Made by a program: the position numbers and the translations under genes. From assembly GCA_029194725.1 (NCBI GenBank), contig JARFXQ010000006.1, positions 62,001-126,000 of the forward strand: DNA of 64,000 nt, read 5' to 3'. The notes under the pieces were generated by a model. It did not search any database. It worked only from the letters and a program-made list of their open reading frames with translations, and was not told the origin of the DNA. Below are positions 47,714 through 56,583 of the stretch, one piece after another; within the stretch, counting starts at the first letter, position 1, and every line of letters begins with the position of its first letter. Source of the DNA: Nitrospira sp. (GTDB lineage: Bacteria > Nitrospirota > Nitrospiria > Nitrospirales > Nitrospiraceae).

Positions 47714-47765
47714 ATGGAACAAGTTCCGCGACAGCAGTCTACGAAGGAGTTCCGGGAGCGGGCCT
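47714..47765 (+). pseudogene. N-terminal stub of an IS3-family OrfA
   Basis: After GGAGGTGTGAG, an ATG opens MEQVPRQQSTKEFRERA, the start of a common IS3/IS1400-type OrfA. The frame is cut at once by the left end of the IS256-type element (TGTAAGATCC from 47766). Only 17 residues remain. Confidence 0.45.
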
Positions 47766-47852
47766 GTAAGATCCACTGTGTAATTGGTTCTCATCACGGA
47801 GTTATTGCTCTGAAGGAGGAATGATGACCAAGCCCAACACAAAAACAGATGT

Positions 47853-48667
47853 GGGCCTGTTAACACTACGGATCATATTTATGCGATACTGCGCCTATGG
47901 AACGCACCGAGGCTCAGTATCGTCACATCGCACCATGCTTACCGACACAGCGCGGCAACGTGACGCTCACCAATCTGCAGGTGCTCAACGCGATCTTGTA
48001 CGTCGCCGAGCAGGGGTGCAAATGGCGTGGGCTTCCCAAGCAGTTCGGCAACTGGCACACCATTTATACCCGCATGAATCGTTGGGCAAAGAGCGGGGTG
48101 CTGGATCGCGTGTTTGCCCACTTGCAACAGGCACAGATCATCAGGGTCAAGATCGAGGCCGTGGCCTTGGACAGCACCCTCGTCAAAGTCCATCCCGATG
48201 GGACCGGGGCGTTAAAAAAAACGGCCCGCAATCCACCGGCCGGTCCCGCGGCGGATGGACGACCAAGATTCATCTGGTTGCCGCGAATGCTCGAACGGCC
48301 TTAACCTTTGCCCTCTCGCCGGGCCAGGCCCCCGATGCCCCTGAGGGGCGCAAGCTGCTGCACCGCTTCGGGAAAAGGCCAGGCCCCACCCCCTTGTTGA
48401 TGGATCGGGCGTATGAAGGCGATGCGACGCGGCAACTGGCCGTGGAGCTCGGGTATGTGCCGGTGGTGCCGCCCAAACACAATCGCCGCGTACCATGGGA
48501 ATATGATCGAGTCCTGTATAAGCGACGCAATGAGATCGAACGGCTGTTCCGCCGACTCAAGGGATTTCGGCGCCTCTTCTCGCGGTTCGAGAAACTCGAT
48601 GTCATGTTCGTCGCGTTCATCACGGTTGCGTTCATCGTCGATAGCTTTCAGTAGCGTTAACAGGCCC
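47853..48667 (+). mobile_element. IS5-family insertion sequence inside IS256 element 3
   Basis: Inverted ends GGGCCTGTTAAC (47853) and GTTAACAGGCCC (ending 48667), inserted after codon ten of the IS256 transposase; GTG on both sides is consistent with a 2-3 base duplication. Length is 815 bases. It carries one transposase read in two frames. Confidence 0.82.
47897..48654 (+). CDS. IS5-family (IS427-type) transposase expressed by -1 frameshifting
   Basis: Two frames make one transposase. The first, from ATG 47897, reads MERTEAQYRHIAPCLP and QGCKWRGLPKQFGNWHTIY, ending with the first catalytic Asp in AVALDSTLVKVHPDG. The second holds RGGWTTKIHLVAANARTA, LLMDRAYEGDATRQLA (second Asp) and YKRRNEIERLFRRLKGFRRL (Glu). 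They overlap at a run of eight A (48214-48221) in GCGTTAAAAAAAACGG. A -1 shift there joins them, a known control in this IS group. Both parts are free of other lesions, so I treat the shift as programmed and not as decay. Confidence 0.82.
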
Positions 48668-49531
48668 GTGTTGCTTGATGAATGAGTAAAGGACTGGGAG
48701 TCTCCGAAAGCTATTCTGGGGGACCATGGGTTATTGAAAGGGTTCACGCAACGGTTGGTGGATCCTGCGCTGGCGGTGGAACTGACCCATCATCTCGGGT
48801 CTGTTCCGCATGCCCGTCATCAGGCCCAGCACGACAATGTCCGTAATGGCCCGAGCGCCAACACGGTCGAGACAGATCAAGGGCCGATGGAGCTGGCTGT
48901 GCCACGCGATCGAGCGGGTACGCTGGAACCCACGGTGGTCAAGAAACGGCAACGGCGGTTCGACGGCGTTGCCGACCAGGTGTTGGCTCTCTATGCGCAC
49001 GGGATGACCACTCGTGAGATTCAAAGCCATCTGGAAAAATTGTATGGGACGGAGGTCTCCCCCACGCTCATTTCCACGATCACGGCTGCGGTGTTGGAGG
49101 ATGTGCGCCTGTGGCAAAGCCGGCCCGTGGAGGCCGTCTCTCTCAATCTCTCTTGTGATTGGGTATTCGTGACGTCTCGGTACGAAGGAGCGGTCAAGAC
49201 GAACGCTGTCTCTGTCGCCCTCGGCGTCACCCTCACCGGGGAAAAGGAATGGTGAGGCCTCTGGGGGAGTGAAACGGAAGGGGCGAAATTTGGGTTGGCC
49301 GTCTGTACGGAGCTCAAGTAGCGGGGCGTCAAAGATTGTTTCGTGGCCTGTGGGGATGGCTTGACCGGTTGACCTGAAGCCTTGGAGAGCAGCTTTCCAC
49401 ACACCCACGTCCAACTCTGCATCGTCCAGAACATCCGGCAATCACGGCGGTATGTGGTCTGGAAAGAACGACGAGCCGTGGCTCGAGATCTCAGAGTCAT
49501 CTCTAGGGCCTCTGTCAAGACCGAAGTTGGT

Positions 49532-50040
49532 TGTCCACCAATCACCGATGTGAGATGTCCCCTTTTCGCCGATGCGATTGTCCGGTCGTCGTGCTCAGGT
49601 CGAGGCATCGACAATTCCCTCCTCAGCGGTCGTGACGGACCGCCGACCCAGGAGTCCGGCCTTCTTGTTCTCCCGCAGCCGATAGCTCTCCCCTTTGATG
49701 TTGAGCGTGGTCGCGTGATGCAGGAGCCGATCCAGTATCGCCGTGGCCAAGACCGGATCGCTGAAGACCTCGCCCCAGTCGGCGAAGCTCTTGTTGCTGG
49801 TCACGATCAGGCTGCCGCGCTCGTAGCGACGGACGAGCAGCCGGAAGAACAGGCTCGCCTCTTCCCGTGAGAGGGGCAGATACCCTAACTCATCCAGAAT
49901 CAGCAGGCGTGGGTAGGTGAACTGCTGCAGGGTACGCTCCAGCCGGTTCTCCTGCCGTGCCCGGATCAGACGGCCCATGAGGGCTTCGAGAGTCAGGAAT
50001 AATACGGACGAGCCGGCTTCGACCGCCTTCATCCCGGAGC
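49532..50040 (-). pseudogene. IstB-like ATPase remnant (IS21 family), 5' truncated
   Basis: The minus-strand frame 50040-49595 reads EALMGRLIRARQENRLERTL, RLLILDELGYLPLSREEASL (Walker B) and IVTSNKSFADWGEVFSDPV, and ATAILDRLLHHATTLNIKGE is the C-terminus of IstB. Walker A and the N-terminal third are missing because IS256 copy 2 begins at 50041. The sequence is clearly different from the istB at 27556 (an independent IS21 element). The right terminus near 49532 reads TGTCCACC, then GATGTCCCC. Confidence 0.82.
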
Positions 50041-51358
50041 GTGTAAGATTAACTGTGTAACTGGTTATCATGCCTCTTTTATAGAGGAGGGAGGGGTTGA
50101 TGACCAAGCCAGAGACGAAAACGGAGGCGTTGTTGGATGACTTGTTACAAGGCTGTGAGTCTCCGGAAGAGATTCTTGGCGAACCTGGATGACTGAAAGG
50201 CCTCACGAAACGGTTGGTGGAACGAGCCCTGGCTGCTGAATTGACCACCCATCTTGGGTATGCGCCTCATGCCCGCCTGCCTTCGAAATCAGATAATGCT
50301 CGGAATGGCAGTACTCCAAAGACGGTACAGACCGAGCAAGGCCCGATTGACTTGGCGGTGCCGCGCGATCGGGCGGGTACGTTTGAGCCGACCATGGTCA
50401 AGAAACGGCAGCGGCGGCGTGAGGGGGTTGATGACAACGTGCTGGCCCTCTATGCCCATGGGCTCACCACGCGGGAACTTCAAGGCCACCTCGAAGAATT
50501 ATATGGGACGGAGGTGTCGCCGCCACTCATCTCCACCATTACCGATGCGGTCTGAGAGGATGTGCGCCTCTGGCAGAGTCGTCCCCTGGAAACGGTCTAT
50601 CCGATTCTCTATTTCGATTGTCTCTTTGTGAAATCGCGGCATGACGGAGCCGTCAAACCCAAAGCGGTCTCTGTGGCGCTGGGCGTCACCTGAGCGGGGA
50701 AAAAGAACTCTTAGGCCTCTGGGTCAGTGAGACCGAAGGCGCCAAATTCTGGGTAGCGGTCTTTACGGATCTCCAGCAACGAGGGGGCACAGATTGCTTC
50801 GTGGCCTGTGTCGATGGGCTGACGGGGTTGCCCGAGGCCTGGGAGACGATCTTCCCGCGTACCCAGGTGCAGCTCTGCATTGTGCATAAAGTCCGACAAT
50901 CCTTGCGGGATGTGGGGTGGCGGGAGCGGCGTGCCGTGGCCAGAGATCTGCGGGCCATTTATGGAGCGCCGACGGTCACGGAAGCCGAAGCGGCCTTGGA
51001 CCGCGTTGCCCTGACGTGGGATGCGCACTATCCCACAATCAGCACGAGTTGGCGGCGAGACTGGACGCGGCTCACGGTCTTTTTTGACGATCCTCCAGCC
51101 ATTCGCAAAGTCCTGTACACCACGAATGCCATTGCATCCCTGAACTATTCGTTACGGAAAACGTTAAAAAAGCGCGGGGCGCTTCCCACGGATGAAGCGA
51201 TCCTCAAAGTCCTCTCTCTGGGCCTGCAGCGTCTCGCCAAGAACTGGACCGCCCCGATTCCGGAGTGGAAACGGGCGCGCAATCAATTTGCCATGATCTT
51301 AGGAGATCGGGTGCCTACCAGTGATTAACCACAATCAGTTACACAGAAAACTTGACAC
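50041..51358 (+). mobile_element. IS256-family element, copy 2 (complete ends)
   Basis: Ends are GTGTAAGATTAACTGTGTAA (50041) and, on the minus strand, GTGTCAAGTTTTCTGTGTAA (from 51358). No 8-base target duplication is visible: left flank CCCGGAGC, right flank GCCCCCCA. It cut off both the istB remnant on the left and an RTX gene on the right, so its two flanks come from unrelated sequences, pointing to a deletion or recombination on insertion. Confidence 0.8.
50100..51328 (+). pseudogene. IS256-family transposase with stops and frameshift (copy 2)
   Basis: The start ATGACCAAGCCAGAGACG is followed by TGA at 50190 in place of a sense codon, then ERALAAELTTHLGYAPHARL and VPRDRAGTFEPTMVKKRQRR. 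TGA at 50553 ends STITDAV. A single-base deletion near 50690 (CACCTGAGC) shifts the frame. From about 50800 the protein resumes with ACVDGLTGLPEAWETIFPRT, VQLCIVHKVRQSLRDVGWRE and NAIASLNYSLRKTLKKRGAL, close to the canonical IS256 end. The last two lesions also occur in copy 1. The protein cannot be made in one piece. Confidence 0.85.
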
Positions 51359-51520
51359 GCCCCCCATTTTGAGCACGTCAGCACCGTTGCCGCCGTTGAG
51401 CACGTCATTGCCCGCGCGACCGTTGAGCACGTCAGAGCCGCCAAATCCGTTGATAATGTTATTCAGGGCGTTTCCGTTGAGAAGGTTGTTACCGTTGTTT
51501 CCGTTAATGATATGAGGCAT
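51359..51520 (-). pseudogene. RTX (hemolysin-type calcium-binding repeat) protein, cut off by IS256
   Basis: From ATG 51520, which has AGGAGG five bases upstream, the protein reads MPHIINGNNGNNLLNG and GFGGSDVLNGRAGNDVLNGG then NGADVLK. These are typical GGxGxDxLx nonapeptide repeats that bind calcium in the RTX beta-roll. The frame runs into the end of IS256 copy 2 after about 54 codons and ends inside it. Such proteins are usually exported by type I secretion, but their export signal is C-terminal and is lost here. The strong ribosome site suggests the gene was expressed before the insertion. Confidence 0.75.
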
Positions 51521-52137
51521 TATGACCTCCTCCGATGGTTTGTACTGACCCGTTTGATCTGGTCAGGGTGGGCGAGGGGAAGGCTCCCCTTGAAAGCCTC
51601 AGTCCTCCTCATGATTCATCACTAGTTCCATGCGCTCTCCTGCTGTCCTTTCTCACATCGGCTTCCTCCCTCCTTTCCTTCCATGCCGATGGGTTCATCA
51701 TGGTGCGCACACAGCCGACGACTGATGCCTCCCGAGTCACCGCTGCCTGTGTGCGACGCCACCAGCGTGCTTTAATGGGTGTTGAAAGCAAACGCGATAC
51801 CACCTGAGGTAAAAGCCGCGAAGAAATCGGGCTGTGTTCTCGTTCTACGTAGTTGCAACAGTATAAGACCTACCCGTCGAGTTGTACGTATACCAACAAT
51901 CCCGCTGATCACAGGTGGGTGTATCTGAATGGATTCCACCGATATATCTGATCAGATACAGTGAACGAATCTAATCCGATTCACGAGGCAGGCCACCATG
52001 TTCGTAGCCTGGTGGCGCAACCATAGCGACGTTAAACAAAGGGTCGTACACTGTGATTAGGGATCTCGTTCTGTGCATGACCAAGTCGTGAGTCTTCTCC
52101 GGTGTTTCAGCGATCCGGGAAGATGAGTGTGGCAGGC
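51521..52137. promoter_or_regulatory. Long non-coding stretch upstream of the RTX remnant, with palindrome
   Basis: A 617-base gap with no supported gene. It should contain the promoter of the RTX gene. TATCTGATCAGATA (51945-51958) is a perfect 14-base palindrome, and a second near-repeat GAATCTAATCCGATTC follows 15 bases later. Together they look like an operator region. No convincing -35/-10 pair was fixed. Confidence 0.4.
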
Positions 52138-52557
52138 TTATCGGCGTGTGAGCAGATGCGCAAACTCAGCGGCCGAGATAACAGGGACGCCGCTGTAGTG
52201 TGAGAATTCAAAACCCCGGTCGCCGGTCACGAAGTACTGAGGTTTAGGGGGTGTGGCCATTACATCAAGGAAAGGGCGGTCGTCCTCGTCACGGATAGGA
52301 AGTTGTGTGGGGATAGGATCGACAAATTGGGCTTGGGCGTGGACGGAGGTCAAGAAGTTCTCCGGATTGACGCCGGCTCGGGCAAAGGCGGGCTGGAGTT
52401 TAGGCCGACGGACCACCGTCTCAAGTTCCGCAAAGGTAGCCGCACTCATAATTGGAATGATGCGGCGCTGCAGGAGAGCCTGTACGATCCGCGCCGGAGG
52501 TCCTACAGCGGACAATAGGCCCGACACTAAAACATTGGTGTCAAGAACGACGCGCAC
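52138..52557 (-). CDS. PIN-domain toxin (putative, PIN family TA component)
   Basis: A 139-residue protein with a PIN domain. Acidic residues that hold the metal are visible in VVLDTNVLVSGLL, in FAELETVVRRP and in RDEDDRPFLDVM, with VTGDRG following. PIN toxins are endoribonucleases. Its start overlaps the end of the small upstream gene by 17 bases, giving an antitoxin-toxin order with translational coupling. The GLLS stretch and the C-terminal ISAAEFAHLL match the TIGR00305-type PIN group. Confidence 0.82.
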   Translation of the reverse strand: MRVVLDTNVLVSGLLSAVGPPARIVQALLQRRIIPIMSAATFAELETVVRRPKLQPAFARAGVNPENFLTSVHAQAQFVDPIPTQLPIRDEDDRPFLDVMATPPKPQYFVTGDRGFEFSHYSGVPVISAAEFAHLLTRR

Positions 52558-52798
52558 GCTTGCGTCGCACCGCCTCGACTTCGGCGGCGATCTGATCGGG
52601 TGTAATTCCTAGCTCGCGTGTCGCACGGCGGAGCTTGCGCACCATGCGGGCGAGTCGGACGCGACTGGCGGCGCGTGCCGGTGATTCTAAGATCAGGATC
52701 TCGGCCCCTCGGTATGCAACGACGGGCTTGCCCCAACCTTTGACCCACGCGGACGGGATGACCACGTTTGATTTTGATGTGCGCTTGGCCGTTTTCAC
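52541..52798 (-). CDS. Putative antitoxin of PIN module
   Basis: An 85-residue basic protein with a SpoVT/AbrB-like or similar beginning (VVIPSAWVKGWGKPVVAYRG) and a helical C-terminus (GITPDQIAAEVEAVRRKRARR). The position and overlap with the PIN toxin identify it as the likely antitoxin. DNA-binding type is uncertain; the C-terminal helix probably wraps the toxin. Confidence 0.65.
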   Translation of the reverse strand: MKTAKRTSKSNVVIPSAWVKGWGKPVVAYRGAEILILESPARAASRVRLARMVRKLRRATRELGITPDQIAAEVEAVRRKRARRS

Positions 52799-52929
52799 CG
52801 CACCCAGCTTTCATTCGTATTTGATGGACGGGAGTATAGCACGGTGGGATGCTTTGGTATATCGCCCGATAAGCAGGATCCCCCCAACGGCGCGTCAGCA
52901 AATTTGCGTTCTTAGACCCGCCGGCTGTG

Positions 52930-53613
52930 TTATAGCTGGATAGCCCCTATCACGATGGCATGGGCGACGAACCGGCCGTAGGGCACGTTGCGGCATTGCT
53001 CCCAATCGGACTCGACCCAATAATTCTGCTTTGAAATGCGCTTGAGAAAATGTTGGGTTGTGAACGGACTCTTGCCGCGGTTCTGCAAATAATCGAAGTA
53101 ACGGTTGTACCCGATGGGCAAGCTGGCCACGAGTTTGCCAGACGGGGCCAGGCAGGCGGATCGCAGATGATCAATTGCCCGCAGCAGTTTGATTGGTACC
53201 TGAGGCTGCTCGTCCCAGCCGACATGCTCCAAGGTCGAGATGCTGACAATTAGATCGTATTTATCCTGAGGGACAAACTCGACGATATCCCTATTGATGA
53301 CGCCGGAGCTGACCTCATACTTATCGACGACCTCATGATGAATGGGAAAATAATGAGATAAGACGTTGCCCACTTCGAGAACCCGCCTGCCTTCATGTCT
53401 TAGGAGGAGCTCACGGAAGATGGGGATCTCGACGCCACGTTCGTTTTTCCAGGTCTTGTTATACGGGTGGTACAGGTATTCGTATGTCTTGCCGTCGAAA
53501 TGGAAAGTCTTGGTTCGCGCGAGGCGGGTCAGCGCCATCTTCATGAAGCGCCAGTATCGCCTGGAGATGCTTTCCCCAGCTGTGACCCTTGTATAATCGT
53601 AGGTATAGGACAA
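52930..53613 (-). CDS. SAM-methyltransferase-like protein of unknown specificity
   Basis: A 227-residue protein. The N-terminal part FHFDGKTYEYLYHPYNKTW is a lead-in seen in glycan-cluster proteins. The core has a degenerate SAM motif RRVLEVGNVLSHYFP, then YDLIVSISTLEHVGWDE (Rossmann motif with the STLEHVGW stretch). The glycine-rich loop normally EVGxGxG is EVGNVLS here, so SAM binding may be altered. Proteins with the LEVGNVLSHY-type motif occur in O-antigen clusters. It precedes the TA module and follows a small gene with 19 bases between. Confidence 0.75.
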   Translation of the reverse strand: MSYTYDYTRVTAGESISRRYWRFMKMALTRLARTKTFHFDGKTYEYLYHPYNKTWKNERGVEIPIFRELLLRHEGRRVLEVGNVLSHYFPIHHEVVDKYEVSSGVINRDIVEFVPQDKYDLIVSISTLEHVGWDEQPQVPIKLLRAIDHLRSACLAPSGKLVASLPIGYNRYFDYLQNRGKSPFTTQHFLKRISKQNYWVESDWEQCRNVPYGRFVAHAIVIGAIQL

Positions 53614-53632
53614 GAATGGCCTGCTTCGAGAG

Positions 53633-53887
53633 TTACTCGAAGATGATGCGAGATCCGGGTGATTTCATTTTGAAGATCTGCAGGGCATTGTAAATGCCCT
53701 TGGCAGGGTGGTTCAGGATCAGGCGAGAGTTAGTGATATGGGTGTCGAGGAGCTCATATTGCCCGCCGCTATAATAGAGGTCGCAATCGTCGATCTGACA
53801 GTTCTTGTAAACGTGATTATCCAAGGCGAGTTTTGCCTTCGTAAAGGTTTGTCCATCGACGATGATGTAGTTTGGTTCAAAGACCAT
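53633..53887 (-). CDS. Small conserved-looking protein with right-handed repeat character
   Basis: An 84-residue protein: YIIVDGQTFTKAKLALDNHV, YKNCQIDDCDLYYSGGQYEL, THITNSRLILNHPAKGIYNA. The regular NCxIxDCxLxYSGG pattern suggests a short beta-helix. I have seen no enzyme motif. It lies 19 bases upstream of the methyltransferase-like gene on the same strand and may share its transcript. The start is ATG 53887. Confidence 0.55.
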   Translation of the reverse strand: MVFEPNYIIVDGQTFTKAKLALDNHVYKNCQIDDCDLYYSGGQYELLDTHITNSRLILNHPAKGIYNALQIFKMKSPGSRIIFE

Positions 53888-53972
53888 AGAAATTGCCCTA
53901 GCGGACTATAGCAAGTCTCTCCCCGAACAGCAAACCAACGTTCGGCCATGAGTTCGCGGGACTCCCGTTGCG

Positions 53973-54451
53973 TTATCGACTCTCCAACCGGTTGAAGTCG
54001 AGCAGTCCCGATCCGAGCGGGTCGATCCGACGATATATCTCGTGAATCTTATCGCTGTGTGGCCAGAAGTGGGCTTGCTCCTGTAGGACGGGAAAAAACT
54101 GTTTCTTGCGCCAAGCTGCAACCGAATGGGCATCCTCGAATAGCCTGGTCTGCTCAGCCGTACGAAGTCGTGAGATGTCGTAGATGGGCGTTCTGTTTGC
54201 GTCGCGTACGATACCCTCATAGGCGGTCAGGTTCACTTGGCAGGGTGCGTCATAGCAGCCATGGCAGATGGCGCAGCGGCGTTCGAAGATCGGCTGCACG
54301 TCCCGCCAATAGTCGAGGCTGTGCTGCCAGCAATACTCGTGGGAGGCGCGGGTTGCTGGGCAGAGTCGCCCAGCCTCGGCGGCTCTGGCTGCGCGCAGCC
54401 GGCCAGGGCCAGCAGGAGAAGTCCCCAATGCCACTGGGAAGAGGTGGTCAT
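53973..54451 (-). pseudogene. cti: Fatty acid cis/trans isomerase N-terminal remnant, frameshifted
   Basis: From ATG 54451 the protein has a lipoprotein-type signal (MTTSSQWHWGLLLLALAGC). After a frame change near 54360 it reads EYCWQHSLDYWRDVQPIFER, RCAICHGCYDAPCQVNL and DISRLRTAEQTRLFEDAHSV. CxxCH (CAICH) is the heme-binding site of periplasmic cis/trans isomerase, a heme protein that changes membrane lipid acyl geometry. About 150 residues remain of a protein of roughly 750; the catalytic remainder is absent. It stops at TGA 53973. Confidence 0.75.
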
Positions 54452-54764
54452 GCCAGGAGGCCGGACCGTCGTGAGTTTTTCTCTTTTTCTTGTCATGACG
54501 CGTTGGGTGCGTTGTTCATGCCTGCGTCTTCCCAGTCTCCAATCGATGATGTCCGCACAATGCCATAAAGGTCCTATAGAGTCTATCCATGTGTCGCCAG
54601 AGGCTTCGGCGGGTGCGGCCGAGGACACCAAAGGGACCACGGTTGTAAAGCCGTGGGGCTCCGCCTGGTAAACCGCGAAGCGTAGTTGCCTTCTTCATCT
54701 TTCGCGTGATTCAGTTGATCATCATGCTTCGGCCTGTCTTCATCGTCCCCCTTTTCATCGGATT

Positions 54765-55315
54765 GTGATGCCTGCATCCTGCGGGGAACCGTCCCCGGTT
54801 CGTTGGGCTCCGGTCCCCATCGGCATGTCTCCTGACTTGGAACAGCAGACCGACCAGGGCGTGATCTTTGAGGATGTGCGTGCAGCTCCCGATTCCTACG
54901 TGGGACGGGCAGTCAAGCTCGGCAGCATTGTGATCCTGACCAAACGCACGAGCGATCATACTGAGCTTGGGGCGTTAGAACTTCCGATGGAAGCCGCAGG
55001 GTTTCCTACCACCGATCGTCTTCGCTCCAGGGGCGGATTTCTGGCCCTTTACAAGGCATCCGTCGATCCGGCGACGGTGCCTGCCGGCACCCCGATTACT
55101 GTCAGTGGGGCGTCAAAGGGGCAACGACCAGACTGTTAGATGAGAGCGAGTACCGCTATCCGGTCGTTGGGATCAACCAACTGATCGATTGGAACGCGGT
55201 GATCCGTGGCGGTGCAGGGGAGAGGAATTGGGTGGTGGTGGAGCGAGACTATCTTCCTTCCGGGACTCAGATGGTCCATATCGATCCGGATACCATCCAC
55301 CGGGCAAGTTACTGA
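54765..55315 (+). pseudogene. Slp-family outer-membrane lipoprotein, frameshifted
   Basis: Reads VPIGMSPDLEQQTDQGVIFE, DVRAAPDSYVGRAVKLGSIV and AGFPTTDRLRSRGGFLALYK; this is the Slp domain (starvation-inducible lipoprotein). After a +1 break near 55100 (SGAS|VKGATTR) the C-terminal part resumes with ESEYRYPVVGINQLIDW to TGA 55313. The lipobox is also disturbed: in another frame MLRPVFIVPLFIGL is followed by a stop just before a Cys. At least one and probably two lesions are present. Single-base sequencing errors cannot be excluded. Confidence 0.72.
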
Positions 55316-55491
55316 GACGAACGCTAATAGTGCGTACGTTGATTCCTGAAAAGAGCATAAACAGCGGTTTTTCGAGATGTCCTTACCAACAAAGTGCAAA
55401 CTCTTTCATGGTCGGATCAGTAACCTGCTATCCACAGGAGCGGGTGGCGAGCAGATCGGTGAGATGAACCGAACTCCTTGACCAGCGATGA

Positions 55492-56583
55492 TTATGGTTC
55501 CTGAGTGACCTGTCTGGCCGAGTCGGCCGTTGCCGTCGATTGCCTATCCAACCAGGAAAGAAACACCTTATACCCCAGCGCCAGGAGGATGGCTCCGATG
55601 AACAGACCGATGATGCCGGACGTGATCATGCCTCCGATCGCGCCGACGAAAATGACGGCCATCGGCACCTCGAGCCCTCGCCCCAAGAACAGCGGTTTCA
55701 GCACATTGTCGATCGCGATCACGAAGAGCGTCCAGATCAGGAACAGCGTGGCCGGTAACGTGTCATGCACGGAGAACACGTAAATGGCGGCCGGCACGAT
55801 CACCGGCCCGACGCCGATTTGAGTAATCGCGAGGATCAGGGCGACAACCGTCCACAGACCGGGGAACGGCACTCCAGCCATCACCAGACCAAGCCCAGCC
55901 AAAAAGGACTGAATCACAGCGACCCCGAGCACCCCGCGCGCCACGCTGCGCATGGTGGCTTCACTCAGATCCACCAGTTCCACGCCACGTTGCCCGGCTA
56001 GACGTCGCCCGATCGCACGCGTAAGCTGATATCCCTCTGCCGAGTAGGCGAGGAATACGCCGGCGAGCACCACGGCCAGAACGAATTGCGCCATACTCAA
56101 TCCTACTGCCGCCGCGGCGGTCAGCAACGGTCCTGCAACTCCTTTCAACTGCGGTGCGAGCTGGTGTACAGCCGCACTGAGATTGCTGGCTGCCAGATCC
56201 CAAAAAGTATGAATCGGTCCGCCGATCACCGGCCAGTCGTTCACCGTCGGAGGAGGCGGAGGAATAGCCAGGGTTCCCTCGCGCAACTGTTGGGCCAGGA
56301 CCTGGAGATTCTCGGCCAAAATCGAGACTAGGAGCACGACTGGTCCTACAATAAGCAGCAACAAGGCCACCGTGATCACCGTGGCAGCGACTGCCGCTCG
56401 TTCACAGAGCAAGCTGCGCAGCTTCCGATGAAGGGGAAAGATCGCCACCGCGATGATGATGCCCCAGACGATGGGAACGATGAAGGGGCGGACGATTTCA
56501 AAGCACCAGATGATCAGCAGGGCCACCAGGCCGAGGCGCATGATCGTCTCGATCGCCTGCTGCGTAATTTCTTCAGAACGCAT
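55492..56583 (-). CDS. AI-2E family transporter (PerM/YdiK-like)
   Basis: A 363-residue membrane protein with eight or so hydrophobic segments, in the family of PerM/TqsA. Typical parts are visible: PFIVPIVWGIIIAVAIFPLH near the start, QSFLAGLGLVMAGVPFPGLW and PLFLGRGLEVPMAVIFVGAI near the end. Family members export autoinducer-2 in E. coli, or act as sodium/proton antiporters or unknown permeases. No signalling gene is near, so a transport substrate cannot be assigned. Confidence 0.88.
   Translation of the reverse strand: MRSEEITQQAIETIMRLGLVALLIIWCFEIVRPFIVPIVWGIIIAVAIFPLHRKLRSLLCERAAVAATVITVALLLLIVGPVVLLVSILAENLQVLAQQLREGTLAIPPPPPTVNDWPVIGGPIHTFWDLAASNLSAAVHQLAPQLKGVAGPLLTAAAAVGLSMAQFVLAVVLAGVFLAYSAEGYQLTRAIGRRLAGQRGVELVDLSEATMRSVARGVLGVAVIQSFLAGLGLVMAGVPFPGLWTVVALILAITQIGVGPVIVPAAIYVFSVHDTLPATLFLIWTLFVIAIDNVLKPLFLGRGLEVPMAVIFVGAIGGMITSGIIGLFIGAILLALGYKVFLSWLDRQSTATADSARQVTQEP

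Larger units (their letters stand above)
47766..49531 (+). mobile_element. IS256-family element 3, decayed and split by IS5
   Basis: The left end TGTAAGATCCACTGTGTAAT resembles copy 2's GTGTAAGATTAACTGTGTAA. The transposase begins ATGACCAAGCCCAACACAAA at 47824 with GAAGGAGG upstream. An IS5-type element (47853-48667) splits it after ten codons. The rest reads LKGFTQRLVDPALAVELTHH and VPRDRAGTLEPTVVKKRQRR, and then PHTHVQLCIVQNIRQS. Stops interrupt it at TGA 49253, TAG 49319 and TGA 49370. The sequence ends near 49531 where an IS21 end begins. It is related to copies 1 and 2 but clearly divergent. Confidence 0.8.
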
